A DNA stretch of 64,000 nucleotides from Herbaspirillum sp. WKF16 (GCF_028993615.1 NZ_CP118632.1:3720001-3784000), one strand, 5' to 3'; positions 1 through 9,253 are shown, counted from the stretch's first letter. Translations and numbers: made by a program. Notes: generated by a model not told the origin, from the sequence alone.

Positions 1-71
1 CTGTGTTCCACGCTTTTGCGCGCGCTGTGCTTTCCCCGCCGGCAAGATCGGCGGTAAAGCTTGTACAAATG

Positions 72-104
72 AAAAGGGCCGGTCTGCGCGACCGGCCCTT
101 TTTT
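72..104 (-). terminator. Rho-independent terminator
   Basis: A perfect 12-bp stem (AAAAGGGCCGGT with ACCGGCCCTTTT, 7-base loop) is flanked by T runs on both sides. It lies 20 bases past the stop of the permease gene on the minus strand, and could also stop a plus-strand transcript coming from outside the window. Confidence 0.85.
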
Positions 105-124
105 CATTCCGCCAACAGCTGCGC

Positions 125-1420
125 TCAGCCGCGACGCCTGAGCAGCGCGTGCAGGATGATGGCGCCGAAGGTGGCGGTGCCGATGCCGCCCAGCGCGAAG
201 CCGCCCAGCTTGAGGGTGAAGTCGCCGGCGCCCAGCACCAGCGTGACGGCGGCCACGATCAGGTTGGTGTTGTTGGAGAAGTCGACCTTGTTCTCGACCC
301 AGATGCGCGCGCCGGAAACCGTGATCAGGCCGAACACCACGATCGACACGCCGCCCAGCACCGCGCCTGGAATGGTCAGGATGGCGGCGCCGAACTTGGG
401 CGAGAAGCCCAGCAGGATGGCGATCGCCGCCGCCACCACGAACACCAGAGTGGAATAGATCTTGGTCACGGCCATCACGCCGATGTTCTCGGCATAGGTG
501 GTCACGCCGGTGCCGCCCACGCTGCCCGAGAGCATGGTGGCCAGGCCGTCGCCGATGAAGGCGCGACCGATGTAGCGGTCCAGGTTCTGGCCGGTCATGG
601 CGGACACCGCCTTGATGTGACCCAGGTTCTCCGCCACCAGGATGATGGCCACCGGCGCCAGCAAGGCCATCGCGCTGCCCTGGAACACCGGCGTGGCGAA
701 GTGCGGCACGCCGAACCAGGCGGCGTTGGCCACGCCCGAGAAGTCGATCGGCTTGCCCAGGCCGGCGCCGTTGGTCAGGATGGCGTAGATGACATAGGCC
801 AGCAGCAGGCCCACCAGGATCAGCAGGCGCTGCAGCATGCCGCGCGTGAACACCGCGACGAAGCCCACACAGAGCACGGTGGCCAGCGCCATCCAGGCGT
901 CGAAATTGTTACCGGTCACGCCCTTGACGGCGATCGGCGCCAGGTTCAGGCCGATCACGGCCACCACAGAACCGGTCACCACCGGCGGCATCAGGCTTTC
1001 GATCCAGCGCGTGCCCACGCCCGAGACGATCAGGCCGATCACGGTGTAAGCCGCGCCGCAGGCGATGATGCCGCCCAGCGCCACGCCCAGGTTGGCGTTG
1101 GCGCCGGAGCCGGCGTAGCCGGTCACGGCGATCACCAGGCCGATGAAGGAGAAGCTGGAGCCGAGATAGCTCGGCACGCGCCCGCCCACCAGCAGGAAAA
1201 ACAGCAGCGTGCCCACGCCCGACATCAGGATCGCCAGGTTGGGATCGAACCCCATGAGCAGCGGCGCCAGCACGGTCGAGCCGAACATGGCCACCACGTG
1301 CTGCACGCCCATGGCCAGCGTCTGCGGCGCGGGCAGGCGCTCGTCGGCGGCGATGACGGCGCCCTGGCCGTCGCTGGTGCTGCTGCGCAGCCGCCATTGG
1401 GGGAAGTAAGAACCCGGCAT
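125..1420 (-). CDS. uraA: Uracil/xanthine-type nucleobase:cation symporter (NCS2, UraA-like)
   Basis: A 431-residue inner-membrane permease of the NCS2 (NAT) family that should import uracil or a related nucleobase with protons. The chain is hydrophobic throughout with about 14 membrane segments. It keeps the family's two acidic substrate-site regions: an AENLGH stretch near residue 245 and a GGTGVTTYAENIG stretch near residue 290, matching the Glu-bearing segments of E. coli UraA. The start at 1420 is chosen because AAAGGGA sits 7 bases upstream and the protein begins where the family does; the open frame runs on upstream to 2893 but overlaps two clear genes there. It is transcribed alone and ends at a strong terminator. 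Substrate (uracil versus xanthine) cannot be settled from sequence alone. Confidence 0.9.
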   Translation of the reverse strand: MPGSYFPQWRLRSSTSDGQGAVIAADERLPAPQTLAMGVQHVVAMFGSTVLAPLLMGFDPNLAILMSGVGTLLFFLLVGGRVPSYLGSSFSFIGLVIAVTGYAGSGANANLGVALGGIIACGAAYTVIGLIVSGVGTRWIESLMPPVVTGSVVAVIGLNLAPIAVKGVTGNNFDAWMALATVLCVGFVAVFTRGMLQRLLILVGLLLAYVIYAILTNGAGLGKPIDFSGVANAAWFGVPHFATPVFQGSAMALLAPVAIILVAENLGHIKAVSAMTGQNLDRYIGRAFIGDGLATMLSGSVGGTGVTTYAENIGVMAVTKIYSTLVFVVAAAIAILLGFSPKFGAAILTIPGAVLGGVSIVVFGLITVSGARIWVENKVDFSNNTNLIVAAVTLVLGAGDFTLKLGGFALGGIGTATFGAIILHALLRRRG

Positions 1421-1726
1421 GGATATCCCTTTCGTTATGTTATGAATTATTGGGTCATTGGATTTGCATGAACGGGGGCTAGTGTATTGAGCGGCAAGCC
1501 AAATAACAATTGGTCTGGCAGCCGCCGCGGCAAAAAATATCAAAAAGATTTTCCGGCGCGCGGGCGATGCCGCCCACCGGTGCAAAAAGCGCCGCCTCGA
1601 CGCCCGCTTGCCCCAAAAAAGACGGCGGCCGGCGATGTGCGCGAGAACTTGCACCATCTCCCTCGCCGGGCATGTTTCTTGCGCCTTGGGAGCGGTTAGA
1701 ATCACGCCGCCGCGTCCGAGAACGAT
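1421..1726. other. Divergent intergenic region
   Basis: This stretch separates the divergent permease and DUF2721 genes and should carry both promoters. It contains an AT-rich patch at 1425-1450 next to the permease start. I see no convincing -35/-10 pair, riboswitch or small gene. Confidence 0.5.
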
Positions 1727-2164
1727 ATGTCCATGATGAACCTCACCACTCCCGCCTTGCTGTTTCCCGCCACCTCGCTGCTGCTGCTGGCCTATACCAA
1801 CCGCTTCCTGGTGCTGGCCCAGCTGATCCGCAACCTGCAGACGCAGGACAGGAACGACGGCCGCGACCGGGTGATCCGCCAGATCCTCAACCTGCGCAAG
1901 CGCATCGTGCTGACCCGCTACATGCAGGCGCTGGGCGTGTCCAGCTTCATCATGTGCGCGGTGTCGATGTTCCTCATCTTCATCGAGCGCGACCACCTGG
2001 CCGAAGCCTTCTTCGGCCTGAGCCTGTTCCTGCTGGTGCTGTCGCTGGTGGTCTCGCTGTGGGAAATCATGATCAGCACGCGCGCCATCGAGATCACGTT
2101 GGAAGACATGGCGCAAAAACTGAGCAGCGCCTCGACCACTGCCCCGCGCCGCGCCGGGGAATGA
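1727..2164 (+). CDS. DUF2721 family membrane protein
   Basis: A 145-residue protein with the typical DUF2721 opening (TPALLFPATSLLLLAYTNRF) as a first membrane segment, a basic middle region and two further membrane helices around residues 68-86 and 90-110. The function of the family is unknown; it is common in proteobacteria as a small inner-membrane protein. ATG at 1727 is used, although the in-frame ATG codons just after it are possible starts. It is a single gene, divergent from the permease. Confidence 0.85.
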   Translation: MSMMNLTTPALLFPATSLLLLAYTNRFLVLAQLIRNLQTQDRNDGRDRVIRQILNLRKRIVLTRYMQALGVSSFIMCAVSMFLIFIERDHLAEAFFGLSLFLLVLSLVVSLWEIMISTRAIEITLEDMAQKLSSASTTAPRRAGE

Positions 2165-2281
2165 ATCCATTTCACCGGCCGCGCGAATTTTCTTGAACGC
2201 GGCGGCCGGGGGAAAATGTGATAATCGTCCGGCCTTGCCCGGCGCGCCCGCGCCGCAAGCCCCTTCGACAATGGAGACCAC

Positions 2282-2584
2282 ATGATCCTGGAACTGGCGG
2301 ACATCCGCATCCAACCCGGCAAGCAAGCCGAATTCGACGAAGCCATCCAGCGCGGCATCGCGCAGACCATCGCCAAGGCCCGCGGCTACCTCGGCCACAA
2401 GGTCCAAAAGGGCGTGGAAGCGCCGGAGCGCTATCTGCTGATGGTCCATTGGGCCACCCTGGAAAACCACACCGTCGACTTCCGCGAGTCGCCCGCCTTC
2501 ACCGAATGGCGCGGCATCGTCGGCCCCTTCTTCGCCGCGCCGCCCAGCGTCGAGCACTTCTCGCTGCTGGCGCAATCGGCCTGA
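2282..2584 (+). CDS. Antibiotic biosynthesis monooxygenase (ABM) fold protein
   Basis: A 100-residue protein of the dimeric alpha+beta barrel ABM superfamily. The family signature is visible as an N-terminal strand followed by PGKQAEFDEA, a central KARGYLGHKV turn and a C-terminal YLLMVHWATLENH strand ending in a FRESPAF-W segment. Members act as small cofactor-free oxygenases or stress proteins; the substrate here is unknown. A GGAGACC ribosome site lies just before ATG 2282. It stands alone between DUF2721 and a lipoprotein gene. Confidence 0.85.
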   Translation: MILELADIRIQPGKQAEFDEAIQRGIAQTIAKARGYLGHKVQKGVEAPERYLLMVHWATLENHTVDFRESPAFTEWRGIVGPFFAAPPSVEHFSLLAQSA

Positions 2585-2771
2585 TCCGGCCCGCCATCCT
2601 GACGCAAGGCCGCCGCCGGCGGCTTGCGGAACGATTGCGCCGGCGCCCGGACTAACGGGCGTGCAAGCCCTGCCCGGCGCTTGCACGAATGACAAGCCGC
2701 CGGCCACGATCGGCCACACCCGCACAGCCACAACAAGAGCGAGCGCCCCGCCGCGCGCCAGGAACATCCGG

Positions 2772-3371
2772 ATGACCAGACAGCCACGCCCGCCAGCCCC
2801 CGCCCCCCATACCATCCGTCGCCGCAGCCGCATCGTGGCCGGCGCCTGCTCCCTGACCGCCGCCGCGGCCCTCGCGCTGGCCGGCTGCGGCAACGCCGGC
2901 AGCGACGAGGAGCGCCAGGCCGAGGTGGTCGGCGCCTTCTATCGGATCCACATCAAGAACAATGCCCCCGGCCTGCCCTCGGCCGAGGAGCTCAGGCAAT
3001 TCCAGCCGCTGGTCAGCCGCGCGCTGTACCAGCTGCTGACGCAGGCCGAGGCGGCCGACGTGCGCTACCACGCCGTAGCCGGCACGCAGGCCCCACCCAT
3101 CGTCGAGGGCGACCTGTTCACTTCGCTGTACGAAGGCGCCACCTCGTTCTCGGTGGTCTCCTGCGACACCGAGGACCTGCGCTCGTCCTGCCAGGTCGCC
3201 TTCAAGTACGGCCGGGACGGCGCCTCCGAAGCCTGGAACGACAAGATCCTGCTGGTGCTTGAAGACAAGCAATGGCGCATCGACGATATCGAATTCATCG
3301 GCAGCGACCAATCCTCGCAGCGCGAATACCTGACCGACACCCTCGCCGACGCCATCCAGGGCGCCGAATAG
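2772..3371 (+). CDS. Predicted lipoprotein, DUF3828-like (copy 1)
   Basis: A 199-residue secreted protein with a long, basic, Pro-rich start followed by a hydrophobic segment and a lipobox ending LALAGC, so it should be lipid-anchored. The mature part resembles DUF3828 proteins and is clearly related to the next gene: both share an early FY pair, a PP-EGD-F-T segment, two spaced Cys, a W-DK pair and a W-ID motif in the same order. Conserved Cys in the mature part could form a disulfide. ATG 2772 is chosen over the upstream 2661 start because it gives a normal signal peptide. Function unknown. Confidence 0.75.
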   Translation: MTRQPRPPAPAPHTIRRRSRIVAGACSLTAAAALALAGCGNAGSDEERQAEVVGAFYRIHIKNNAPGLPSAEELRQFQPLVSRALYQLLTQAEAADVRYHAVAGTQAPPIVEGDLFTSLYEGATSFSVVSCDTEDLRSSCQVAFKYGRDGASEAWNDKILLVLEDKQWRIDDIEFIGSDQSSQREYLTDTLADAIQGAE

Positions 3372-3661
3372 GGCGCAGCGCGGCTTTCCGTTCAGGCAAC
3401 TGTCAGGTTGCAGTGAATTGGCGGCTTTTTGGCGATGTGTTCTCGGCCTGATCGCGGCGCCGACAGGCGTAAGCTTGCCCCAAGGAATGCTTGTCGTTTT
3501 GCCACCGGCGCCAACGCCGGCGATGGTCGCCGCGTATGCGCCGGCGCACGCATCGGGCGAGCATCGAAACGCACCCCACAGCACACGAAAAGCAATACGC
3601 GCCGGCACCCGCCGATGAAGCGTCGGGATCGCGCGGCGGCCGTACAAAGGGAGAACCAACA
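3372..3661 (+). other. Spacer between the two lipoprotein genes
   Basis: About 290 bases with short GC-rich inverted repeats, including GCAAC/GTTGC near 3397-3411. There is no U-tailed terminator and no gene I can support. It probably holds the leader or promoter of the second lipoprotein gene. Confidence 0.4.
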
Positions 3662-4216
3662 GTGAATCGGATCGGCAACACACTCATCATCGCGGCAAGC
3701 CTGCTGCTGTCGGCTTGCGCCAGCAATGAGGAGGGCAAGGCGAAGGACCTGCTCAACGAGTTCTACCAGGCGCACAACGCCGCCCACCCCTCGGGCGCGC
3801 TGACGTTGAAGGAGCTGATCACCTTCCGCCGCTTCCTCTCGGTGCCGCTGTTCGACCTGCTCAAGGATGTCTCGGTGGCCGAAGAAACCCGCGTGGCCCA
3901 GTCGGCCGCCGATCCGCTGCCGCCGCTGTTCGAAGGCGACATCTTCACCGCCAATCCGGCCGGCGCTTCCACCTTCCGCGTGCTCCAGTGCGAGATGCAG
4001 GAACGCGAGAGCACCTGCTCGGTGGAACTGATCTACAGCGACGCCAAGCTCAAGTCGCCCGCCAAGTGGACCGACAAGGTGCAGCTCACGCGCGACGCCC
4101 GCGGCTGGGTGATCGACAACATCAGCTATGCCGGCGGCGCCGCGCCCATGCGCAGCGGCAACCTGCAGGATGCCTTGGGCAAGCTCTTGAAGCGCGACGC
4201 GCCGCCGCTGCAGTAA
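3662..4216 (+). CDS. Predicted lipoprotein, DUF3828-like (copy 2)
   Basis: A 184-residue lipoprotein starting at GTG 3662, preceded by GGGAGA at a good distance. The signal peptide ends in a LLLSAC lipobox. The mature part is a diverged paralogue of the upstream lipoprotein, with the same order of motifs (EFYQAH, PPLFEGDIFT, two Cys, W-DKVQL, GWVIDNISY). The side-by-side copies suggest an old tandem duplication. The role is unknown; a cell-envelope function is inferred only from the lipid anchor. Confidence 0.75.
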   Translation: MNRIGNTLIIAASLLLSACASNEEGKAKDLLNEFYQAHNAAHPSGALTLKELITFRRFLSVPLFDLLKDVSVAEETRVAQSAADPLPPLFEGDIFTANPAGASTFRVLQCEMQERESTCSVELIYSDAKLKSPAKWTDKVQLTRDARGWVIDNISYAGGAAPMRSGNLQDALGKLLKRDAPPLQ

Positions 4217-4316
4217 TTCCCCGCCCGCCGGAAAACCCGTGCCCGATGCCGCCTCGATGCGGCCGGCGGGCGCGGAAGCTCTATAATCGCGCGATCGACT
4301 TTTCACAGACGCCGCG

Positions 4317-5750
4317 ATGTCCACTACTTTCCTCTGGCACGACTACGAAACCTTCGGCGTGGTGCCGCGCCGCGACCGCCCCGCGCAGTTCGCCGCCGTG
4401 CGCACCGATGCCGAACTGAACGAGGTCGGCGAGCCGATCATGATCTACTGCAAGCCGGCGCCGGACTATCTGCCCGACCCGGTCTCCTGCCTGATCACCG
4501 GCATCACCCCGCAGCAGTGCCTGGAGCAGGGCCTGCCGGAACATGAGTTCGCCGCCCGCATCGAGCAGGCGATGGCCGAGCCCGGCACCATCGGCGTGGG
4601 CTACAACACTATCCGCTTCGACGACGAGGTCACGCGCTTCATGTTCTGGCGCAACCTGATCGACCCGTACGCGCGCGAATGGCAGAACGGCTGCGGCCGC
4701 TGGGACCTGCTGGACGTGGTGCGCCTGTGCTACGCGCTGCGCCCCGACGGCATCGTCTGGCCGACCAAGGAAGACGGCAGCGTCAGCTTCAAGCTGGAGC
4801 ACCTGTCCAAGGCCAACGGCCTGGCGCACGAGGCCGCGCACGACGCGCTGTCCGACGTGCGCGCCACCATCGCGCTGGCGCGCCTGATACGCGAAAAGAA
4901 TCCGCGCCTGTTCGACTTCGCCCTGGCCCTGCACAAGAAAGACCGCGCCGCCGCCGAGATCGGCCTGCCGGTCAACAAGCCCTTCCTGCACGTCTCGGGC
5001 ATGTTCCCGGCGGTCAACGGCTGCTTGGCGCTGATGTGGCCGCTGGCGATGCATCCGACCAACAAGAACGAGGTGATCGCCTGGGACCTGTCGGCCGACC
5101 CGGCCGAGCTGGCGACGCTGGACGCCGCCACCGTGCGCCAGCGCATGTTCAGCAAGCGCGAAGACCTGCCCGAGGGCGTCACCCGCCTGCCGGTCAAGAG
5201 CATTCACCTGAACAAGTCGCCGATGGTGGTCGGCAGCCTCAAGACGCTGTCCGCCGCGCGCGCCGCCGAGCTCAAGGTCGATGTCGAAGCCGCGCTGCGC
5301 CACGCCGACATCGCCGCCGCCCTGCCCGACCTGTCCGCGCTGTGGCGCGAGGTGTTCCGTCGCGAACCCGAGGGCCCCGCCGATGTGGACGAGGATCTCT
5401 ACGGCGGCTTCGTCGGCAACGGCGACCGTCGCCAGCTGCAGCAGCTGCGCAGCCTGCCGCCGCAAGCGCTGGCCGGCGCCAGCGTGGCTTTCGACGACGG
5501 CCGGCTCAACGACATCCTGTTCCGCTACCGCGCGCGCAATTTCCCCGACACGCTCAGCCCCGAAGAGACCCAGCACTGGGAAGAACACCGCGCCGCGCGC
5601 CTGTTCGAAGGCGCCGGCAACGCGCGCACCGTGGCCCAGCTGTTCGAGCAGATCGACCGCCTGCAGGAGGAGCACGACGACGAGCGCACCCAGGACATCC
5701 TGGGCGCGCTGTACGACTACGCGGAGATGATTGCGCCGTCCAACATGTGA
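4317..5750 (+). CDS. sbcB: Exodeoxyribonuclease I
   Basis: A 477-residue enzyme, close to E. coli ExoI (475). It degrades single-stranded DNA 3' to 5' and acts in recombination and mismatch repair. The DEDDh exonuclease motifs are visible: WHDYETFG (Asp9, Glu11) at the N-terminus, a GYNTIRFDDE segment near residue 100, and HDALSDVRAT near residue 180 with the catalytic His and Asp. The ExoI-specific SH3-like and C-terminal helical regions follow. The gene is single and begins shortly after the second lipoprotein gene. Confidence 0.95.
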   Translation: MSTTFLWHDYETFGVVPRRDRPAQFAAVRTDAELNEVGEPIMIYCKPAPDYLPDPVSCLITGITPQQCLEQGLPEHEFAARIEQAMAEPGTIGVGYNTIRFDDEVTRFMFWRNLIDPYAREWQNGCGRWDLLDVVRLCYALRPDGIVWPTKEDGSVSFKLEHLSKANGLAHEAAHDALSDVRATIALARLIREKNPRLFDFALALHKKDRAAAEIGLPVNKPFLHVSGMFPAVNGCLALMWPLAMHPTNKNEVIAWDLSADPAELATLDAATVRQRMFSKREDLPEGVTRLPVKSIHLNKSPMVVGSLKTLSAARAAELKVDVEAALRHADIAAALPDLSALWREVFRREPEGPADVDEDLYGGFVGNGDRRQLQQLRSLPPQALAGASVAFDDGRLNDILFRYRARNFPDTLSPEETQHWEEHRAARLFEGAGNARTVAQLFEQIDRLQEEHDDERTQDILGALYDYAEMIAPSNM

Positions 5751-5778
5751 CGGCCGAAGGAGAACTTATCGAGGCGGC

Positions 5779-6279
5779 TCAGGCGCGCTGCGCATGCCAG
5801 CGCGCCACCAGCTCCAGGCACGCGCGCAGGTCGCCGCGCACCAGTTCGCAGGCATGCGCCAGCATCAGGTTGCGCGGCAGGCCGAAGTCTTCGATGAGCA
5901 TGCCGTCGCGGCAATAGCCAGGCTCGGCCTGCGGCACCTGCGCCAGCAGGTCGGCTTCAGGCGTGTTGTAGCACCACACCGGCTTGCCGCGCCCGACCGC
6001 GTAGCCGATCTCGAACACGGTGCCCGAATCCGGCTCATGGCCGCGAAAGTTACGGACATTGGCCACGACGTAATCGGCCGAATCGATCAGCGCCATGTTG
6101 ATCTCGAAGATCGCGCGCGAGACCTCGTCCCGGCTATTCCCTGTCACCTCGTCATCGCCCGGGCACAGCGCCTGCAAACCCAGCTCGGCGCACCATTGCC
6201 GGATGCGCTCCTTGTGCTGCGCGTAGTCGCGCTGGAAGACGTCGGGGCCGGCCATGTAGATGCGGGGTTGCTGGGTCAT
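5779..6279 (-). CDS. Nucleoside 2-deoxyribosyltransferase family protein
   Basis: A 166-residue protein of the nucleoside 2-deoxyribosyltransferase-like fold. The opening PRIYMAGPDVF and the later DSADYVVANVRNFRG-EPDSGTVFEIGYA stretch match the family, including the Asp/Glu pair that holds the deoxyribose and the catalytic Glu in FEIGYA. Such enzymes exchange or hydrolyse deoxynucleoside bases in salvage; the substrate is not clear. It faces sbcB tail to tail with only 28 bases between them. Confidence 0.85.
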   Translation of the reverse strand: MTQQPRIYMAGPDVFQRDYAQHKERIRQWCAELGLQALCPGDDEVTGNSRDEVSRAIFEINMALIDSADYVVANVRNFRGHEPDSGTVFEIGYAVGRGKPVWCYNTPEADLLAQVPQAEPGYCRDGMLIEDFGLPRNLMLAHACELVRGDLRACLELVARWHAQRA

Positions 6280-6413
6280 GCTGGTTTCGTGAGGCGGTGG
6301 ACTGGAAGCGCTCGAGGATACGCGAAATCGCGCCGGTGCGGGCCGGCCCGGGACAGGCTTCGATACGCCGCTGCGCGGCTACTCAGCCCGAACGGGGTGT
6401 GTAGGTACGCGAC

Positions 6414-6531
6414 GAACGTCACTGGATCCCCGCTTTCGCGGGGACGACACGGAAGGAGTAATCAACACCGCCTCATGCTCGAGATCCGCACTACCTGTCG
6501 TTCCTGCGAAAGCGGGAACCCAGCGTCGTTC
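6414..6531. repeat. 118-base REP-pair element, copy A
   Basis: Two 35-base arms in inverted orientation flank a 48-base spacer. The left arm carries the hairpin TCCCCGC-TTTC-GCGGGGA (6427-6444), the right arm TTCCTGC-GAAA-GCGGGAA (6501-6518). A second copy of exactly the same length lies at 38468-38585, and the spacers share GGAGTAA and TCGAG in direct orientation. The right edge overlaps the stop codon of the acyl-CoA dehydrogenase gene. This looks like a BIME-type dispersed palindromic element. Confidence 0.8.
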
Positions 6532-8992
6532 AAGGCAAGCGCCCAAGAATTTCATTACGATCGAAATCCGCAGAGAAGTCATCCACCTGCACCGTCAGAT
6601 CCCCATAGTGCGCGAACTCATCCAGGGCCGCCTTCTCCTGCTCGGAAATGAAACCGCGCTCCAGCGCCAGGGCGTTCCAGCCCTTCATCTCGATCAGGCT
6701 TTGCGGCATGGCAGGCAGGGCGCCATCCTTGACATCCTGTTTCAGGCGATGCTCCAGCTGCTGCACCACCGGTGTCAGCGCGAACGCCCGCTCCCCGCAC
6801 GCCAGCGGGTCGTCGCCGGTGGGCAGGTAGGCATCGGCCACCAGCCGGTCGCGGCTGGGGCCGGGCTTTTGCATGGCCTTCGCCACCAGCGTCCCGAGCG
6901 CATCCGAGGGCTTGCGATAGATCAGCCCCAGCGGAAAGATCGCCAGGCGCAAGCCGAACGCGATCCACGGATTGGGGAAATTGTGCAGCACGTCGACGAT
7001 GGCCTCCTGCGCCCGGTGCAAGGCATCCTGCACCGACCATTCCACATACGGCAGATCCTCCTCCTGCCGGCCCTCGTCCTCGTAGCGCTTCAGCGTCGCC
7101 GAGACCAGGTAGAGCTGCGACAGCACATCGCCCAGCCGCGCCGAGATCCGCTCGCGCAATTTCAGCGTGCCGCCCAGCACGGCCATGCTGACGTCGGTCA
7201 GCAAGGCGAAGGCCGAGGACAGGTGCACCACGGAACGGTAGTAGCGCCGGGTCGGACGCGCCGCGTAGGAGGTAGCCGGCAGCAGGCGGCCGCCACTGAT
7301 GCCGCCGACGAAGGCGCGCGCCTTGTTGGCGGCGACGAAGGACAGGTGCGAGAACAACAGCCGGTCAAACTCCTGCAGCGCGCGCTCGTGGTTGTCGTCG
7401 CCTGCCGCGGCCAGCTCCTGCAGCACATAGGGATGGCAACGGATCGCGCCCTGGCCGAAGATGATCAGGCAGCGCGTCAGGATATTGGCGCCCTCCACCG
7501 TGATGGCGATGGGGATCTGCTGATAAGCGCGCGCCAGGAAATTGCCCGGCCCCATGCAGATGCCCTTGCCGCCGATCACGTCCATGCCGTCGTTGACCAC
7601 CATGCGCCCGCGTTCGGTCACGTGGTACTTGGAGATGGCCGAGATCACCGAAGGCTTCTCGCCGGCGTCCACCGCCAGCGCCGACAGCCGGCGCGTGGCG
7701 TCCATCATGTAGAGATGACCGCCCATGCGCGCCAGCGCTTCCTGCACGCCCTCGAACTTGCCGATCTCGATCTTGAACTGCCGGCGCATGGCGGTATAGG
7801 CGCTGGTGCCGCGCACCGCCAGCTTGGAAAAGCCCACATTGGACGAAGGCAGCGAAATCGCCCGGCCCGCGGCCAGGCATTCCATCAGCATGCGCCAGCC
7901 GCGGCCCACCTGGGCCAGGCCGCCGATCACCCAGTCCATCGGGATAAACACGTCCTGCCCCTGGGTCGGGCCGTTCTGGAACACCGCGTTAAGCGGCCAG
8001 TGGCGCCGGCCGGTGACCACGCCGGGATGGTCAGTGGGGATCAGCGCGCAGGTAATGCCGGGCTCGGCATTGTCGCCCAGCAAGCCATCCGGATCGCGCA
8101 CCCGGAAGGCCAGGCCCAGCACCGTGGCCACCGGCGCCAGCGTGATGTAGCGCTTGCTCCAGCTGACCCGGAAGCCCAGCGTCTCCTGCCCTTCATGCAT
8201 GCCGCGGCAGACCACGCCGACATCGGGGATGGCCGCCGCGTCCGAGCCGGCGTAGGGGCTGGTCAGCGCGAAGCAGGGAATCTCCAGGCCCTGCGCCAGG
8301 CGCGGCAGGTAGTGGCTCTTCTGCGCCTCGGTGCCGTAGTGCAGCAGCAGCTCGGCCGGGCCCAGCGAATTGGGCACCATCACCGAGATCGCCGCCGCCG
8401 AGCTGCGCGAGGCCAGCTTCATGATCACCTGCGAATGCATGTAGGCCGAGAACTGCTTGCCGCCGTACTGGCGCGGGATGATCATGCCGAGGAAGCCGCG
8501 ATCCTTGATGAACTGCCAGGCCTCGGGCTGGATGTCCTGGTCCTTCACGCTGGTGTCCCAGTCGCTCACCATGGCGCACAGCTGCTCCACCTCGTTGTCC
8601 ATGAAGGCCTGCTCTTCCGGCGTCAGGCGCGGCGGCGCCAGGTCGAACAGGCGGCGCCAGTCGGGCTTGCCGGAGAACAGCTCGGCATCCCACCAGACGG
8701 TGCCGGCCTCGATGGCGTCACGCTCGGTGGCAGACATGCGCGGCATGATCTTGCGGAACATGTCCAGCGCCGGGCGGCTGATCAGCGACTGCCGTATCGA
8801 TTTGACGGCCACCAGCAAGGTCGGCGTCAACAACAGGATCGCGAGCAGCACCATCACCGGCAGTTCGACGCCGGCCAGCGGGCCGCCCAGCCAGATCCAC
8901 ACCGCCTCGGCCAGCAGCCAGGTCCAGGCGTTGACCCGCGCCATCATGAGCGCCAGGCAGCCGGCCACGAGAATGACGAGCCATAAGATCAT
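6530..8992 (-). CDS. fadE: Acyl-CoA dehydrogenase, FadE type
   Basis: An 820-residue flavoprotein close in length to E. coli FadE (814), expected to catalyse the first step of fatty acid beta-oxidation at the inner membrane. Two membrane helices lead the protein (residues 1-65), followed by a MSATERDAIEAGTVWWD segment characteristic of FadE, the acyl-CoA dehydrogenase core (ALTSPYAGSDAAA, GGKGICMGPGN, VEGANILTRC) and a FadE-specific C-terminal extension of about 250 residues (DUF1974). The gene is single. Its TGA stop overlaps the edge of the REP-pair element at 6531. Confidence 0.93.
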   Translation of the reverse strand: MILWLVILVAGCLALMMARVNAWTWLLAEAVWIWLGGPLAGVELPVMVLLAILLLTPTLLVAVKSIRQSLISRPALDMFRKIMPRMSATERDAIEAGTVWWDAELFSGKPDWRRLFDLAPPRLTPEEQAFMDNEVEQLCAMVSDWDTSVKDQDIQPEAWQFIKDRGFLGMIIPRQYGGKQFSAYMHSQVIMKLASRSSAAAISVMVPNSLGPAELLLHYGTEAQKSHYLPRLAQGLEIPCFALTSPYAGSDAAAIPDVGVVCRGMHEGQETLGFRVSWSKRYITLAPVATVLGLAFRVRDPDGLLGDNAEPGITCALIPTDHPGVVTGRRHWPLNAVFQNGPTQGQDVFIPMDWVIGGLAQVGRGWRMLMECLAAGRAISLPSSNVGFSKLAVRGTSAYTAMRRQFKIEIGKFEGVQEALARMGGHLYMMDATRRLSALAVDAGEKPSVISAISKYHVTERGRMVVNDGMDVIGGKGICMGPGNFLARAYQQIPIAITVEGANILTRCLIIFGQGAIRCHPYVLQELAAAGDDNHERALQEFDRLLFSHLSFVAANKARAFVGGISGGRLLPATSYAARPTRRYYRSVVHLSSAFALLTDVSMAVLGGTLKLRERISARLGDVLSQLYLVSATLKRYEDEGRQEEDLPYVEWSVQDALHRAQEAIVDVLHNFPNPWIAFGLRLAIFPLGLIYRKPSDALGTLVAKAMQKPGPSRDRLVADAYLPTGDDPLACGERAFALTPVVQQLEHRLKQDVKDGALPAMPQSLIEMKGWNALALERGFISEQEKAALDEFAHYGDLTVQVDDFSADFDRNEILGRLP

Positions 8993-9253
8993 GTGAAGCC
9001 TCCAATTCTGTTTTCTGATTTTTGTTCGACAGGCGGCGGCGCGGGCGCGCCGCGCTTCATCGTCCCACCAAATTGCGGCGGCGGAAAGGATTTCCGGTTT
9101 TACGCTGCAACATACCCCGCCGCCCCGAAGCCCGGCAATCGGACACTCCCCCTACGCCGCCGTCAGACAAAACCGACACGCCAGCGGCGCCCGGCTCCAT
9201 TACAATCGCGCCATGGCGCCCGCGCGGCGCAGGCATTGCGAAGGAAACACATC

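Noticed and set aside
1421..2893. A long upstream extension of the permease frame
   Set aside because: It would cover DUF2721 and the ABM gene on the other strand, and the family start with a good ribosome site is at 1420.
6608..8986. A 792-codon plus-strand open frame opposite fadE
   Set aside because: Same codon-bias artefact; low-complexity translation and complete overlap with a clear enzyme gene.
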